Source: Hypomyces perniciosus (lineage: Eukaryota; Ascomycota; Sordariomycetes; Hypocreales; Hypocreaceae). From it: DNA of 64,000 nucleotides. The notes below the pieces were generated by a model. The model did no database searches and was not told the origin of the DNA. It saw nothing but the letters and a program-made list of their open reading frames with translations. Of this stretch, positions 12,500 through 24,640 are shown piece by piece. Made by a program: the position numbers and the translations under genes. The stretch spans positions 461,501 to 525,500 of the forward strand of contig SPDT01000006.1 of assembly GCA_008477525.1 (NCBI GenBank), read 5' to 3'. Position 1 is the stretch's first letter, and each line of letters begins with the position of its first letter.

Positions 12500-13580
12500 C
12501 TGGTATTTGGATCGGTTACTAGGGGATAAGAGGGTGATAGGAATTAATGATAGTCTGGAGACGGCATTTGTCAGCCGAATCATGGGCTGTTTCAATAACC
12601 TACCGGCGTGGTGGATGCAACACGGGCTGTTTCAACAACACGCTCATTTAAGCGAAAAGAGCTCAATTAGACGCATCAATAAGCGCGATCAGGCGCAGAA
12701 TCAGCTTAACAGACAAGCATAAAAGTTGGGTCTTGATCCAGCTTTAGATAGAGAAATCAAGGGTCTTTTTGCCTCCTAGGTCCATGACTTCCAGCGCGAT
12801 AGCATTATGCGGTTTAGACTGGCGGTATTTTCTGTCTCTCACTTGCAGGGGGAATGCAAAGGGGCAGCAGTATCAAGGGCTACATAAAAGGACCTCTCTT
12901 AGGGAGCTAAGATAAAAGAAATCAAGGATCAATTCCACTAACTGAATAACCCCTGCACTCGTGACTTGTGATAAGAATCCTAGTTGTCACACGCAATGCC
13001 ACACAAATCAGACCATACAGTGAGACCGCCACAACTGGAGAGAAGTAATTCTAGAGGTCTGTTTACAGAGCCCCTGAATTCCCTGTACATTGCCTATAAA
13101 AAGGGTATTAAGGCCATCTCTTTAACTAGGAATTAAGCTGTCAAAAACGGGGAAGCATAAAAAGAGAGTGAAAGAGTCTGGAGCACTAGGTACGCAGTAG
13201 TCACGCAGGCAGTGACTGTATTGATCTCTGCCCTTTCCTCCTAGGAGGAAAGGGATCCTTATTATAGCCCTATACTCTGAAGACCGGCTCTCCAAGAGTC
13301 CAAGTCGGCTCCTGACAGACCGGCCCTCCTTCTCGAGCACTGCCCCGGTGCTCCTTTGTTACCTCGCCCGTTTGGTGAGTGCCCTAGTCCTCCAGGCTCC
13401 TCCTACAGGCTGGCCTGGCTATCCCTCCTGCTGCTGCGGGCTTATAGCGTTTCCCACCTAAGGCACCGCCCGCTTACCTTCTCCTTATATAAGGCGGAGA
13501 AACGGTGCGTGTTTCTTTATTCCCGACCACTTATATAACAAAAAATAAACCGGCGCCTCCTTCTGTTTATAGCTACTTAT
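12500..13580. other. Island of ordinary base composition, no gene recognised
   Basis: About 1.1 kb of roughly balanced composition lying between RIP-degraded repeats. Open frames of 60-120 codons exist on both strands (for example 12,351-12,722 plus and 13,122-13,340 minus), but none has an identifiable domain, intron pattern or family. The right part (13,330-13,560) is CT-rich and contains a TATATAA-like motif. It may be an LTR or promoter remnant. Confidence 0.35.
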
Positions 13581-13590
13581 GAGGCGCTGT

Positions 13591-14257
13591 TTGTTTGTTT
13601 GTTTGTTTTAATATTAACGACCATAAGTAAGCTAGTTATATAAATCCCATCTAGGCAATAGGTCAGTAGGAGCCGGCCAAGGTCTTTATCGCATCCATAG
13701 ATGAGATATTAGGCCACCTCTATATAGTCCCATTAACTCAAAACCGGCCGAACTAGCCAGTAAGCTGCTAGAGAATAACCAGAGGTGTTAACCTTATAGC
13801 TGTTCGCTATATTTTAATTTATAAAGGAAAAAAGGTTATTTAAGGCCCAGGGCGTTAAGCACCTGGATAAAAAACCCTCTTTATAGAGGGGAAAAAACCT
13901 AAGTGCTAGCTGTTAGGACCTTTTACGAGGCGATATAGTTTTCGAGGCCTCTCGCGTGGGAGGCAGTGTGTTATTGTCGGCAATACCTCTTACAAGGCGG
14001 TAGCCGTGCCTCTTGCGAGGCAGAGTGTCGTCTATTGCCTCTGATAAGGCAATATGCTAGCAGCAGAGCTGCATAGATGTCGTCGCTAACTCTCAAGGGA
14101 GGTGAAGCTCTCCGAATTCCTCCCTCTTTATGCGTCATTAGGGCCTAGTAAGCCTAAGCGGAGAGATAGGCCAGTGGGCCTATAAAAATTACCCTGCATA
14201 TTAACAAGCTATAACAGCTGCTAGCGTGGGAGAATTTTTACAGGGGAGAGTTGTTAC
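13591..14257 (-). mobile_element. 5'-truncated LINE insertion (LINE A), minus strand
   Basis: A (TTTG)n run at 13,590-13,609 is the 3' tail of a minus-strand LINE. The adjoining about 250 bp (13,607-13,850) are the reverse complement of the 3' end of the plus-strand LINE at about 10,630-10,740. The segment is flanked by an identical 10-base duplication, GAGGCGCTGT, at 13,581-13,590 and 14,258-14,267. That fits a target-primed insertion of about 670 bp. Homology to the LINE is clear only in the first 250 bp. The rest could be a different 5' portion, or the duplication could be part of the local GAGGC repeat family. Confidence 0.5.
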
Positions 14258-14267
14258 GAGGCGCTGT
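13914..14267. repeat. Cluster of short GAGGC/GCCTC palindromic units
   Basis: Within about 350 bp there are repeated, imperfect units of the form CCTCTTGCGAGGCA: near 13,919-13,930, 13,941-13,966, 13,987-14,000, 14,010-14,024, 14,038-14,050 and 14,253-14,265. Several are self-complementary and could form small hairpins. They stand out against the surrounding AT-rich DNA. Function unknown. Confidence 0.5.
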
Positions 14268-14484
14268 GAAGCTAATGCGTGATTTTTTGTCGATGACCTT
14301 TGTATGCCTTAAAGGAATGGGCGAGGTCCCTGCGGGTAAGTCTTGCTTATATAGCTGGTATATCCCTTCTTCCTTGAGATTTCCTCGCTTCCTTAGTATT
14401 ACTATTATCTCCCCCCTATTGCTATATAAGTCTATTACCTTGTTGGCTGTTACGACCCAACCCTCTTATGGTTGCAAAAAGGGT

Positions 14485-15535
14485 CTTTTTTTATTTATTT
14501 ATTTTATTACTCTTTATAACCATTATATATCTAGGTATAACAGCCTCGTCTAGGCAATAGGTCGATAAGAGTTAGGGGGTTAGACCCTGTTTGCTATATT
14601 TCGCTGGATAAAGGAAAGTTTTTGTATATTCTCAATCTATATCTTGTAAAGGGGGGCCATACAGGTTCGCCTCCTCCACCAGCTTCTGGAAAGCCTCGCT
14701 TCCTTTAGGTCCTAGTAGGTATATAACTAGTCTTTTATCTCTAGGCGTTTTAGGGAGGAAGCTCTTTATTATATAGTATTCAGCAAAATGCCCTGGCTCT
14801 TTAAAGGAGCCGCATTTATAGTAAGATTATATATTATGGCCGAACCGATTATAGTAGCTTTAGAAGTCTCTATAACTAGACCTCTCTGTTAATAGCCTAT
14901 ATAAAATAGGTTAAAGGAGTTTTAGTTTTAGGGGATTTATAGGTGCTTTTAGGTTTTATAGTTAGTAGCTTTCTGGGGCGTTTATCTTTTAATATTTTTC
15001 CTAGAGGGTGGCTTTTTCTGCTTTTGCCTAGCGTTTAATGTATATTAAAGTGCTTTAGCCTTAAAGAGGGAGGTCAAAGGCTATGCCTTTTTTCGCTAGT
15101 TTATCCGCTATTTTATTATCTTGTATATCTTTATAACCTAGCACTTAGGAAATAAATACCTTTTAAGGGTATATCTTTTCGGCTATATATTGGAATTGCA
15201 TGAATTCTTTTTATAATAAGGCTAGGGCTTTGCCTAGCAGGCCTTTAACTATTAATGTATTGTTAAGAAAAACGTATATTTTGCTGATTCTGGGGTTGTT
15301 TCTTGCGAGTCTAGCTGCTGCTTTAATTGCCCTGGTAGCTCCCGTGGCTTCTGCATTATATACTTTTGCGTTGGCAAGCGCCCCGAACTCTTTGTGGACC
15401 TTGGCCCTGTAGTATACCGCTGCTCCCTATCCTGTCTTCCTATTAAGTTGGGAGCTGTCTAAGTAAGCCGCGATTGCTGAGGCTGGCATCGAGTCTACCA
15501 GCCCAAGGTGCTTTCGTGTGGCTATCTCCTTTCCC
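14485..15535 (-). mobile_element. LINE (Tad-like) 3' fragment with nearly intact RNase H domain (LINE B)
   Basis: A (TTTA)n run at 14,485-14,507 marks the 3' tail of this minus-strand copy. Reading leftwards from about 15,470 the frame gives an RNase H domain: AYLDSSQLNRKTG, then GAAVYYRAKV, NAEATGATRAIKAAARLARN and KIYVFLNNTLIVKGLLG. KVFISxVLGYKDIQDNKIAD-KLAKKGIAF follows and then a C-terminal tail with a Cys/His cluster (YYKCGSFKEPGHFAEYY). This is the arrangement of Tad1/I-clade ORF2 C-termini. Only a few stops interrupt it, so RIP damage is light compared with neighbouring elements. The reverse transcriptase part is missing beyond about 15,535. Confidence 0.8.
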
Positions 15536-16880
15536 AGTGCCTCAGAGCTTGGGCCAGCCCTGACGAAACGGGGCTTTTTGGCAAAGAGAGTAGGTCGGAT
15601 GGACCGGCCGACAAGCCTGGCTGTCCTCTGCAGACGTGTTGCGGGGAGCTGGGCGGCCCGGTATGTGATAGTATTATGGAGCTATGTGAAGTCGCATCGC
15701 CCGGAATTGGACAAGGAAGAATAGAACAGGAAAGGCTTGATCTGCCCGCAGGCCAATCAGGCACGTCCTTAGCGCTGGCAGCACCACCACCTATGAGCAG
15801 AATCCCGATGCGTCTGTTGGTTCGACATCTCTTGCGCGTTTCGGACCGCATCACAGGAACATTAACCATTGGATTGGTTAGGCCTTCGGGTCTACATACC
15901 GACTTGATGAAATCGACTAAATGATACATAAATTCCAAAGATCCTCTCAGCGTAGACTTTTCCACTTCGCTCCAAAGTCCAAAAACGGATGTTGTCCATT
16001 ATCGGCTTTTAGCCGCTGGGATTTTGCCCTTCGCACAAAACAGGCAAAAGAAAGTCCGACAGTCAACAATGGGCGTTGTCTGTTTATGAGCCATAGGCTT
16101 TTGATGGTTGTTTCCCCGAGAAGGAAAACAATATCCTGCGGTCGGAGGTTGGCTAGTGGCTGCCGCTTTCTCGTCATACCCTATTGCGATTTACGCTTCT
16201 GTCGGTTAACGTCGGTCTAGTTGTTGGAATAAGCAAAAATGCGTATGCAAGGGAACCTGTGATCTAACGTGAGGTGAAACTGAACAAGTGGCGTTCTGCT
16301 TCTATGATAAAATGGCTGGAAGAGAATCCAATGAAGATGGGAGAAAAAAAAGGGAGACATAGAGCAATTGAGTGGAATTCTGGCGCCCTATCTTCGTGAT
16401 GTGAATAAGCTGACTACGTAACTGGGTTTTCCAACAACTTGCGGTGGTCGTTCACAAGCTGACGTGTAGAGGTGACAGTGATACAAAGCGATCGATTCCG
16501 AAATAGCTCCGGCCATCTTGTGTGTATGAGCCACGGAGTTGCCTCATTGTCTTCAACGCATGAGTGAGTGCTCTTGGCTGCTCTGCCACATCTCCTTCAT
16601 CCGGGGAAGTAGGCGCTCGTCTTCAGCCGCCTCTTGTGCGAGCAAGACATGTTAGTACAATGGGGAAATTGGTACGGACACGGGCGGTGGTTTAGGCAAG
16701 ATGCTATGGAGAGACATTGCAATAGTAGGAAGAATAGTCGGAGCAATGGTAATAGAAGCAGGATGGTAAAAGCGAAAGACCCATTAAACATGAATGGGAA
16801 AGAAAGAGAAGGCGTTAGACCTAGCTACGGCATATAGCTGGTATGCTTCGAGAGAGCAAGAACAGTGTGATTGAAGCAAT
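15536..16880. other. Island of ordinary base composition, no gene recognised
   Basis: About 1.3 kb at roughly 48% G+C between a LINE fragment and the AT-rich block. Open frames of 60-147 codons occur on both strands (the longest is 15,522-15,965 minus). None shows a domain, a signal peptide or an intron structure I can support. It may be a gene remnant or unannotated unique DNA. Confidence 0.35.
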
Positions 16881-17320
16881 ATATATCTATTTGAAGTATA
16901 TATATCAATCACAGATCAATAGGCTTTAAGCTATTATTATAGTATTTAATTTACTGCTATATTTCTAAAATTCTATTATTATTATATTTTTTAAATTAAT
17001 TAATTATATAGCTATTATTAATAAAGACTTTACCTTTTATTTAAAATTATATAAAGACTTAAACTTTAATAAAAATTATAAGCTTAATTTATAAAAATAT
17101 AAAACTATTAATATTTATTATAAAGTCTTTATTCTGTAAAAATAAAAGGCTAAAGGCTATAAATTAGCCTTTAAAACTAAAACTAAAAGACTATTAATAG
17201 TTTTATATAATAATATTTATTTTATCGATCTTTTATTTAAATATATAGTCTTTAAATTATTAATTATAAAGCTATATAAAGATAAAATTCTTATACTTTA
17301 AATCTTAAAGCCTACTATAA
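16881..17320 (+). mobile_element. AT-rich remnant, possibly 5' part of the disrupted Ty1/copia element
   Basis: Plus-strand frame 3 is the least interrupted (for example YNNIYFIDLLFKYIVFKLL), but no copia motif can be named with confidence. Its position immediately left of gypsy A copy 3, whose other side is flanked by clear copia sequence (24,641 onward), suggests the two were once contiguous. Confidence 0.3.
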
Positions 17321-17585
17321 TATCAGAGACCCTCTTTAAGGCAGACAGATTAAGCGAGGGGCTGTAACCTTAAGGAAAAGTAGAGGAGGTTAAAGAGTAA
17401 TCACTTAAAGGAGAAATAGGTATTAATAAATAAATAATAAGCCAGAAACTAGTAGTTAAATATAATAGCAATAATTTACTAGTCTTTAAAGTTCTATATC
17501 TTTAAAGACTATAAAAATTGCTTTTATATATATATATTAGCCTATATAATAATATAAAAGCTTTAAAATTTCTAGTCCTTTAATA
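17321..17585 (-). repeat. Gypsy A 3' LTR (copy 3)
   Basis: About 265 bp. Starts TATCAGAGACCC, the RIP form of the family's TGTCAGAGACCC when read on this strand, and ends CTTTAATA. It keeps the internal GACTATAAAAATTGC stretch shared by all gypsy A LTRs. Confidence 0.83.
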
Positions 17586-20500
17586 AACTGCCCCCTTTTT
17601 TACAGTATTAATTTTAATACTAATAAAAACTTTATATTTAATTGGCTTTTTTTTAATTTTTAAGACTTTATTACTATATTAAATAATAACTATTTCTTAT
17701 ATAAATATTTCTTTAAGCTTTAACTTTCAATACTTTAATATATATTTAATAGTTTAAAAGTATACTTTTATATAATTAAATTTAAAAGGTAATAAAAGTT
17801 TTTATATAATAAATTAACCTTTTACTATTAATATATAAATAATTTACTTTATTTTTTTCTTTTAATTCATTACTATATATAAATATGCTATGTATACTTT
17901 TACTTTATTTTTTTTTATTTATAACTTTAATTTTATTTACTTTTCTTTTTTTCTTTTTTTTTCTTTTTTACCTTTTTTCTTTTTATAAGCGCTTTTTTAT
18001 AAATATTCCTTCCTTTTACGTTTTATTACTAATTAACCTATGATATAATAATAGTTTTTTTCTTTTAATTTAGCCTATTACTATATACATTTTCTTTCTT
18101 TTTATAATAAATATTATTACTTTATAAATCTTTTATAATTAATTTTTTACTATAATTTCCTATTTAATATATTTATAGCCTAGTTTTAGAAAATAACAGT
18201 AATCCTGTAATATTTAAAAACCTTAATATAATAAATTGATTTTTATTTACACCTAGTGCTATTTTAATTATATCTCTATTAAAATACCCTCTTTTTAAAA
18301 TTACTATACTTTTACCAATAAAATACTATAAAGCTGCTAGTAATTTAATTTAATAAATATTTTTATATAAATATAACTATTAATTACTATGAATTTACTA
18401 TAAATACTTTATATTATTATTATTTTAACTTTTCAATTAAGTAAAATATAAACTTAATAGAAAAACCTTTTTAATACTATAATAATAAATATAAATTTTA
18501 TATAATTAAAAAGTAAAACCTTTTATATTAATTTATATTATATTAGCTGCTTTTAAAAATATTCTTATTATTTTCAAATAATTAATTATATCATTTCATT
18601 GCTTATTAGTTTATTAATACTATTAAAATATTAATTTAATATTTTTAAAAGTCTTTTATTAATAAAGTAAATACTTTAATATTATTTTTTTATTATATAA
18701 TAGTACTTAATAAATAATTAATTTATAATAATACTATTATAAATTTAATATAAAAAGAACTTTATATTAATATAATAAAAGTTAAAAATTAAAAAAAAAA
18801 AGAGTTTATAGTAAATAAATAATATTACTATTAAAATTTAAAGCGCTTAAACCTTTAAATTGCTTTTAATTAAATCAACTTTTTTACTACTATTACTATT
18901 ATTATATATACTTTTATTTTAATATATATTTCTTTATTCATAATAAATAGTTTTTAGTTAATTATTATATAATATATTAACATTCTTATATTTCCTTAAA
19001 TATATTTTATTATTATACAAGATTATAATTAAATATTACTTAGGATGAAGAGAATTAGCTATGATTTAATAATAATATTACTGTTTATTTACTATACAAT
19101 ATATACTATTATAAATTTATTTTCTATTTTTAATTAATTAATTAAAAGTATATAATACCCTACTCCTTTTAACTTTATAATATTTAATAGTAATAGCTAG
19201 TTATTTACTAGCAAATTGCTGCTTATACTTTCAAATTAATTTAATATTAATAAAATTACTTTTCTTTAATTAAATATTATTAATCTTTAAATAGTGTTTT
19301 TATTTAATTAAATATAAATATTATATTACTTTTTATATTTTTTTTAGTTTTATTATAGTATTTATGTAACTATTTTACAGGTAATTTAAAACTCTTTTAC
19401 CTTTATAATAATATTAATATAATATTTATAATAGGTTAGTTTATTATAACTTAAACTATTAAACTTATAGCTAAACAGTAACAACACTAATAAATAGTTA
19501 ATTATAGAATATTTAATATTATTATATATAGATTAAATAAAAGATAATTTTTATAGCTAGTTATTTTATTATTTACTGTAAGAAAAATATAAATAATACT
19601 TTAAAGGTTAATTTTATTGTTTAGTTTAATGATTAGTTTATAGGTAAAAAGTAGTAGTAAGTTATTGTTTATAAATAAATAAATAATAGAAATTTTATTA
19701 AAATCTAAATTTAAATAATTAATCTCTATTACAGATAATTCTTTATAGTATTTTAAAAATTAAATAAATATATTTTATAAAAAGGTTAATAACTTTACTA
19801 TTTATAATATATATTATTATAGGTATATACAGGGTATATTTTATATATTAATTAATAATAATAAGAATTATATTATATAAATATTTACCTTTAGAGTTTA
19901 AGATTTCTAGTAAATCTATAATAAAATCTATACAAACTTCTTGAAAAGGTCTTTTTAATATTAATAATAAAGTAAATTTACTATAATGTTAATAAGCTTT
20001 TGCCTTTATTATTTAATAAATATAATATATAAATATATAGCGCTTAATATTTTACTTAATATTTCGCTAATAATAGGTTAATATAATATATTTTAAAGTA
20101 TAATTAACTTTTTAATATTTAGCAGTTAAATTATTATAAAGTAATATTAAAATTTTAATATAAAGACTTATTAGTATATAAACTCTGCTTTAATAGTAAA
20201 TGAATTAATTATTATTAATACTTTAATTATTACTATAAAATGTATTAACTACTCTTTAACTTTAAACCTTTTATTAAATAAAGTAATCTCTTTATTAAGC
20301 TTATGAAATAATTAAATATAAAGACTTTTATAGTTCTAACAGTAAACCTGCAGTAATCTATTATATAACCTATAAACCAGCAATTATAACTTTAATTGTT
20401 ATACTCTATAAATAAGCTATCTATTAAATAGTATTTAATCCTTATCTTTTAACCTAAAGTAATGCTAAAGTAATACTGTTATTTATAAATAACTTTATAT

Positions 20501-23500
20501 ATTTTTAATTACTATAATATACTATTATAAATCCTTTTAATTTATATATATTATTAGCTTTTATACTATAAAAAGACTATAAAATTATTAATATATAGTT
20601 TTACTATAATTCTTTAATTTTAATAAAATTATAAAAATTAAAGTATTAAGATAAAGTATTAATAAAGTCAAATTCCTTTAACTTATATTTAATATAAAAA
20701 TTAAATAAAGTTAGTTTATTAAAAGCCTTTACCTACTAATATAAAAGCTTTTATTTATTTATAAAATAATAATAGTTAAATTAGTCTATTATAACCTAAA
20801 TCTTTATATTTATATAAGCCAGATAATATCTTTATATTTAAAAAGCCTTTATAATAGTAAAGAATTTCATATTAAAGGTATCATAATATAATTTAAAACT
20901 ATTTAGCTTTTTTAATATATATACTATAAAGTACTAGGTATTTTACTAATATTAAATTAGTATTACGTTAATTCTATAATTTAATATATCTATCTCTATA
21001 TAAATTAATGCTTTTAGGTTATAATATATTAAAATAGGTTTCTTTAAAAACTTTCTATTAAACTATTAAAAAGCTTTAAAAGCGCGCTATGCTTTAGCTA
21101 TAAAAAACCTTTTTACTTTTTATAAATAAAATCTATTAAAGGTATTATAATTTTACTGTAATTTTTAATAAAGTAATAGTAAAACCCTATAAATCCTAGA
21201 AATATAAAAGTTTTATATATACTTTTAAAGACTAGCCATTTAGTAATAGTTTAAATGTATAACTATTCTACCTTAATTCTATTAAATGTAATAATATATT
21301 GAAAGAAAAGTATTAAAATAATATAAACGATATGTTTATTAATATTAATATATAGCTTTATATTTTATAACTTTTTAAAAACTTAATAAATATATTCTAT
21401 ATACTTTTAAAGGTATAGCTATAAATTAATATGTTATTAAAATATATAATATAAATAAAATTAACTAGATCTTATAATATATTATTAATATGTTATTAAA
21501 AAGTTGTAGGGGAATTTATAAGGTTAAATAGTATAATATTATATTTAATGTATTTATATTAGCAGTAAAATACTATTTTCTATTTATTTTCTTTACAGAT
21601 AAATATCTAGTACTATATATCTTTTAAATTAAGTTTAGTGAAAATCTTAATATATAAAAGTCTATTAAACATCTTAAAAATTAATAATAAAAAAGTATAG
21701 TTTTTATAAATTATTTTATTTAAAGTATAGAAATTAATATATATTTATAGTTTACTGCTTTTCTTTAATATAAAAATTATAAGGGCATTTATAAAACTAA
21801 TAGACTACTAAATTTATATATTTTATAATACTTTTTTTTAAATATTTATAAAAAGCTTTTAGCTTTTTAAATATTAGGTTATAAATAAAACTTTATAAAG
21901 GCATTTTCCTATTTTCTAATGTAATAATATATTATTAATTTAGTAATATATTAATAGCTTTTTTTATAGAAAAAATACTAGTAAGATTATAATATATAAA
22001 AAGTAATGTTAAATATAAGGCTAACTTATAGTTTTTTAAAGGAATAGCTTTATTTAAGTTAAAAGATAATAACTCTTTTAAAACTTTTAACTTAACTTCC
22101 AGCTTTTTTTTTTAATTACTAATATAAAAGCTATTTAAACTTTTTTAATAATTTATTATAGCTGCTTTTTAAAGGCTATTAAAGTAATAGAATCCTTAGT
22201 TAAAGGATAATTCTATTAATTATACTTTTATAAAAAAGTAAAATTAATTTCTTAAAATTAAAGGTTTTTTAAAATAAAGTCTTTTAAGCTATGAGCAATA
22301 ATATAATAAAGTAATTACTTTTTCTTTACTCTTTAATTATTATTTATCTTTATAAATATATTTATATAACTATAAATTATAGCAGAAACACTTAAAGAAA
22401 TAGCAGTAAATTTAAAAGCTAGTAATAGACTTTTTAATTAATCTTTTTATTATAAAAAATAATATAAATATTACTCCTAGGATTAACTAAAGTATTTATA
22501 TATTACTAGTAATTACTTAACTATATTTTCTTTAATTATTTTATAGGTAAATCTATATAGTAATTATATTTTTAGGCTTAATAAGCTGCAGGTTTAATAT
22601 TTCTGCTAGTAAAGTATAGTTAAATAAGGTTATTATACTTTTTAATAAAGCAATATTTCCTATTATACTTTATATAATTAAAAGCTTAATAGGAAGTTTT
22701 ATAGTAAAAGTTATTATATTTCTAATAAATTATTAAACTAAAGAGGTTTCTTTGTTCTTTTAAACCTTTAAATAATTTAATTATTAGATTTTTTAAAGTA
22801 TTAATAGTGTAATTTTAATATAATCCCTATTAATTGATAAATTTAATCTTTTTATATTTTTTTTAAAATTAAAATTGTTATTAAACGCTATTTATATTAT
22901 TTATATAGCTATATATAAAGGTTTCAGTAATTATACTAGTATAAACTAACTTTTACTAGGTTATAAGGATTTTATAATAAAGTATTTATTTATTTATTAT
23001 AAAGGAAAAATATTATAATATATAAATCTTAAATTATAAAAAAGTTATTTTAAAGAATTTACTTTTAATAATTTTAAATTAAAAAAGGAATATTTAAAAA
23101 TTCTATTTAGTAGTTTAATATAAATAAAAGATTTATAAAGTCGCTTTAAAATATTTAATTAAACTATTATAGTTATTATTTTTAAGCTATTAATAAAATT
23201 TATTTTAAATAATTAATTTAATAAATTTACTTTTCTTTTTAAAATAATTAACCTATTACTATTAAATATTTCTTTTTAAATAGGAAGCAGTATAAATAAT
23301 TTTATAAGTTATTTAAATAAAAGTATTAAAAAATAATTTAAACTGCCTTTTAATAATAGTAAAAAAAGTTTATAGTTTTATTTAAAACTTTCTTTTATAA
23401 TAAAAAATTTAAATTTATACTTTACTTTAATTGCTTTTATAAAATTATTTTAAATTAATAGTATATAATAAATTAATTATAGGCAATAAACCTTTAATTT

Positions 23501-23622
23501 TTAAAAGTTTAAAAGAAAGGTTTTCCTTTTAAAAAAAATATTTAAATATTTCCTTTTTAAATATATTTATTATTTATTTTTTATTTATTAAATGCAAATA
23601 TTAAACTTTTTTTTTATAAATA

Positions 23623-24203
23623 TGTTAAAATAACAAGGTTATACTGAACCTCATTTATATATAGCTTCTAGGAAGCTGCATACAACGCAGCAATAAGGAA
23701 ACGACTGAGAGTCTAGTTGGGTTAACAATGGATGAACAATTGAATTGTAACTGATCTAATAGCTAGAAGCTATAGAATATCTAGTGTATGTGCGGCTGGT
23801 GTAGAAGTGATTGTATGAACAATAGCTTTGTCTTCTACAATAGTCCTCCGACTAGATAATAGGAATGCGGCGGCAGAATTGGGTTCGTGGCCCTATTCCT
23901 ATTTTCCGCAAAATTTATTTATATGGGAAATCGTCCAAATCGACTCATGGCCATACAAACAGGAAACCATTTTAGTTAGATTTTTCACAATAGCCATTGT
24001 GGCCATTATATTGAGTCTAGGGTAGGCGGGGTAGCTGGTCCTAGCTCAATTGTTATCGTTGAAGATAACAGAAATTTCCTGACTTACACCGAAGTTCCTC
24101 CAGGGACTCGGTCCTAGCGTCGGGCCTAATTCCGGGTCTAGCCGGAATAGGAAGGTTACCTAATTACATAGAGATCCTTGCTTTTTAGCCCTCCTTTTTA
24201 ACA
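23623..24203. repeat. Solo LTR of family C, with 5 bp target duplication
   Basis: 581 bp with ends TGTTAAAATAAC and CTTTTTAACA, inside gypsy A copy 3. The bases on both sides are AAATA, and the uninterrupted copy 1 shows the empty site near 3,640-3,660. This LTR is far less AT-rich than its host, so it arrived later or escaped most mutation. A second LTR of the same family, in the same orientation, starts at 40,325. The 65-codon open frame inside it is not considered a gene. Confidence 0.88.
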
Positions 24204-24378
24204 AAATAAAATATTATTTAAAAGGATTAATTAATAATTTAAAAAAGTAATTTTACTTAAAAGTTTTTATGTTTAAAATATAGCCTTTTTATTAAAAATA
24301 AACTAATTATTTACTGCTAAAAGTATTTTTAATTTTAAGAGTCTTTTTACTTTTATTAAAAATAGTAAAAGATTAAGA

Positions 24379-24640
24379 TATTAAAGACTTTTTTTAAAGT
24401 AAATAAATTAAATAAAAGGCTATAACTTTAAAGAAAAGTAAAGGAGGTTAAAAAATAATTATTTAAAAGAGACATAAATATTAATAAGTAGGTAATAAGC
24501 TAGAAACTAATAATTAAATATAGTAGTAGTAGTTTATTAGTCTTTAAAGTTCTATATCTTTAAAGACTATAGTTACTTTTATATATATATTCCGGCCTAT
24601 ATAATGTTATAAAAGCTTTAAAGCTTCCAGTCTCCTAATA
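24379..24640 (-). repeat. Gypsy A 5' LTR (copy 3)
   Basis: 262 bp, aligning without gaps to 3826-4087 and 25,556-25,817. It retains CTTCCAGTCTCCT near its outer end, where copy 1 has CTTCCGGTCTCCT. Confidence 0.88.

Larger units (their letters stand above)
17321..24640 (-). mobile_element. Gypsy A copy 3: Ty3/gypsy retrotransposon with both LTRs, minus strand
   Basis: Complete in outline: 3' LTR 17,321-17,585, internal region, and 5' LTR 24,379-24,640. Removing the LTR C insertion (23,623-24,203 plus a 5 bp duplication) leaves about 6.7 kb. The polypurine tract appears inverted just inside the 3' LTR (CTGCCCCCTTTTTT, 17,588-17,601). The internal region is the reverse complement of copy 4 (25,818-32,417) throughout. 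All coding capacity is destroyed by stops. The flanks are TATAA on the left and TATAT on the right, four of five bases alike, so the target duplication is imperfect or one side is mutated. Confidence 0.88.

Noticed and set aside
12351..12722. 123-codon open frame overlapping the decayed secreted-protein gene
   Set aside because: Out of frame with the cysteine-bearing segment and without signal peptide or composition of a real protein. Treated as a shadow.
15522..15965. 147-codon open frame on the minus strand
   Set aside because: No family, signal or intron pattern, and frames of similar length are open on the other strand in the same place.
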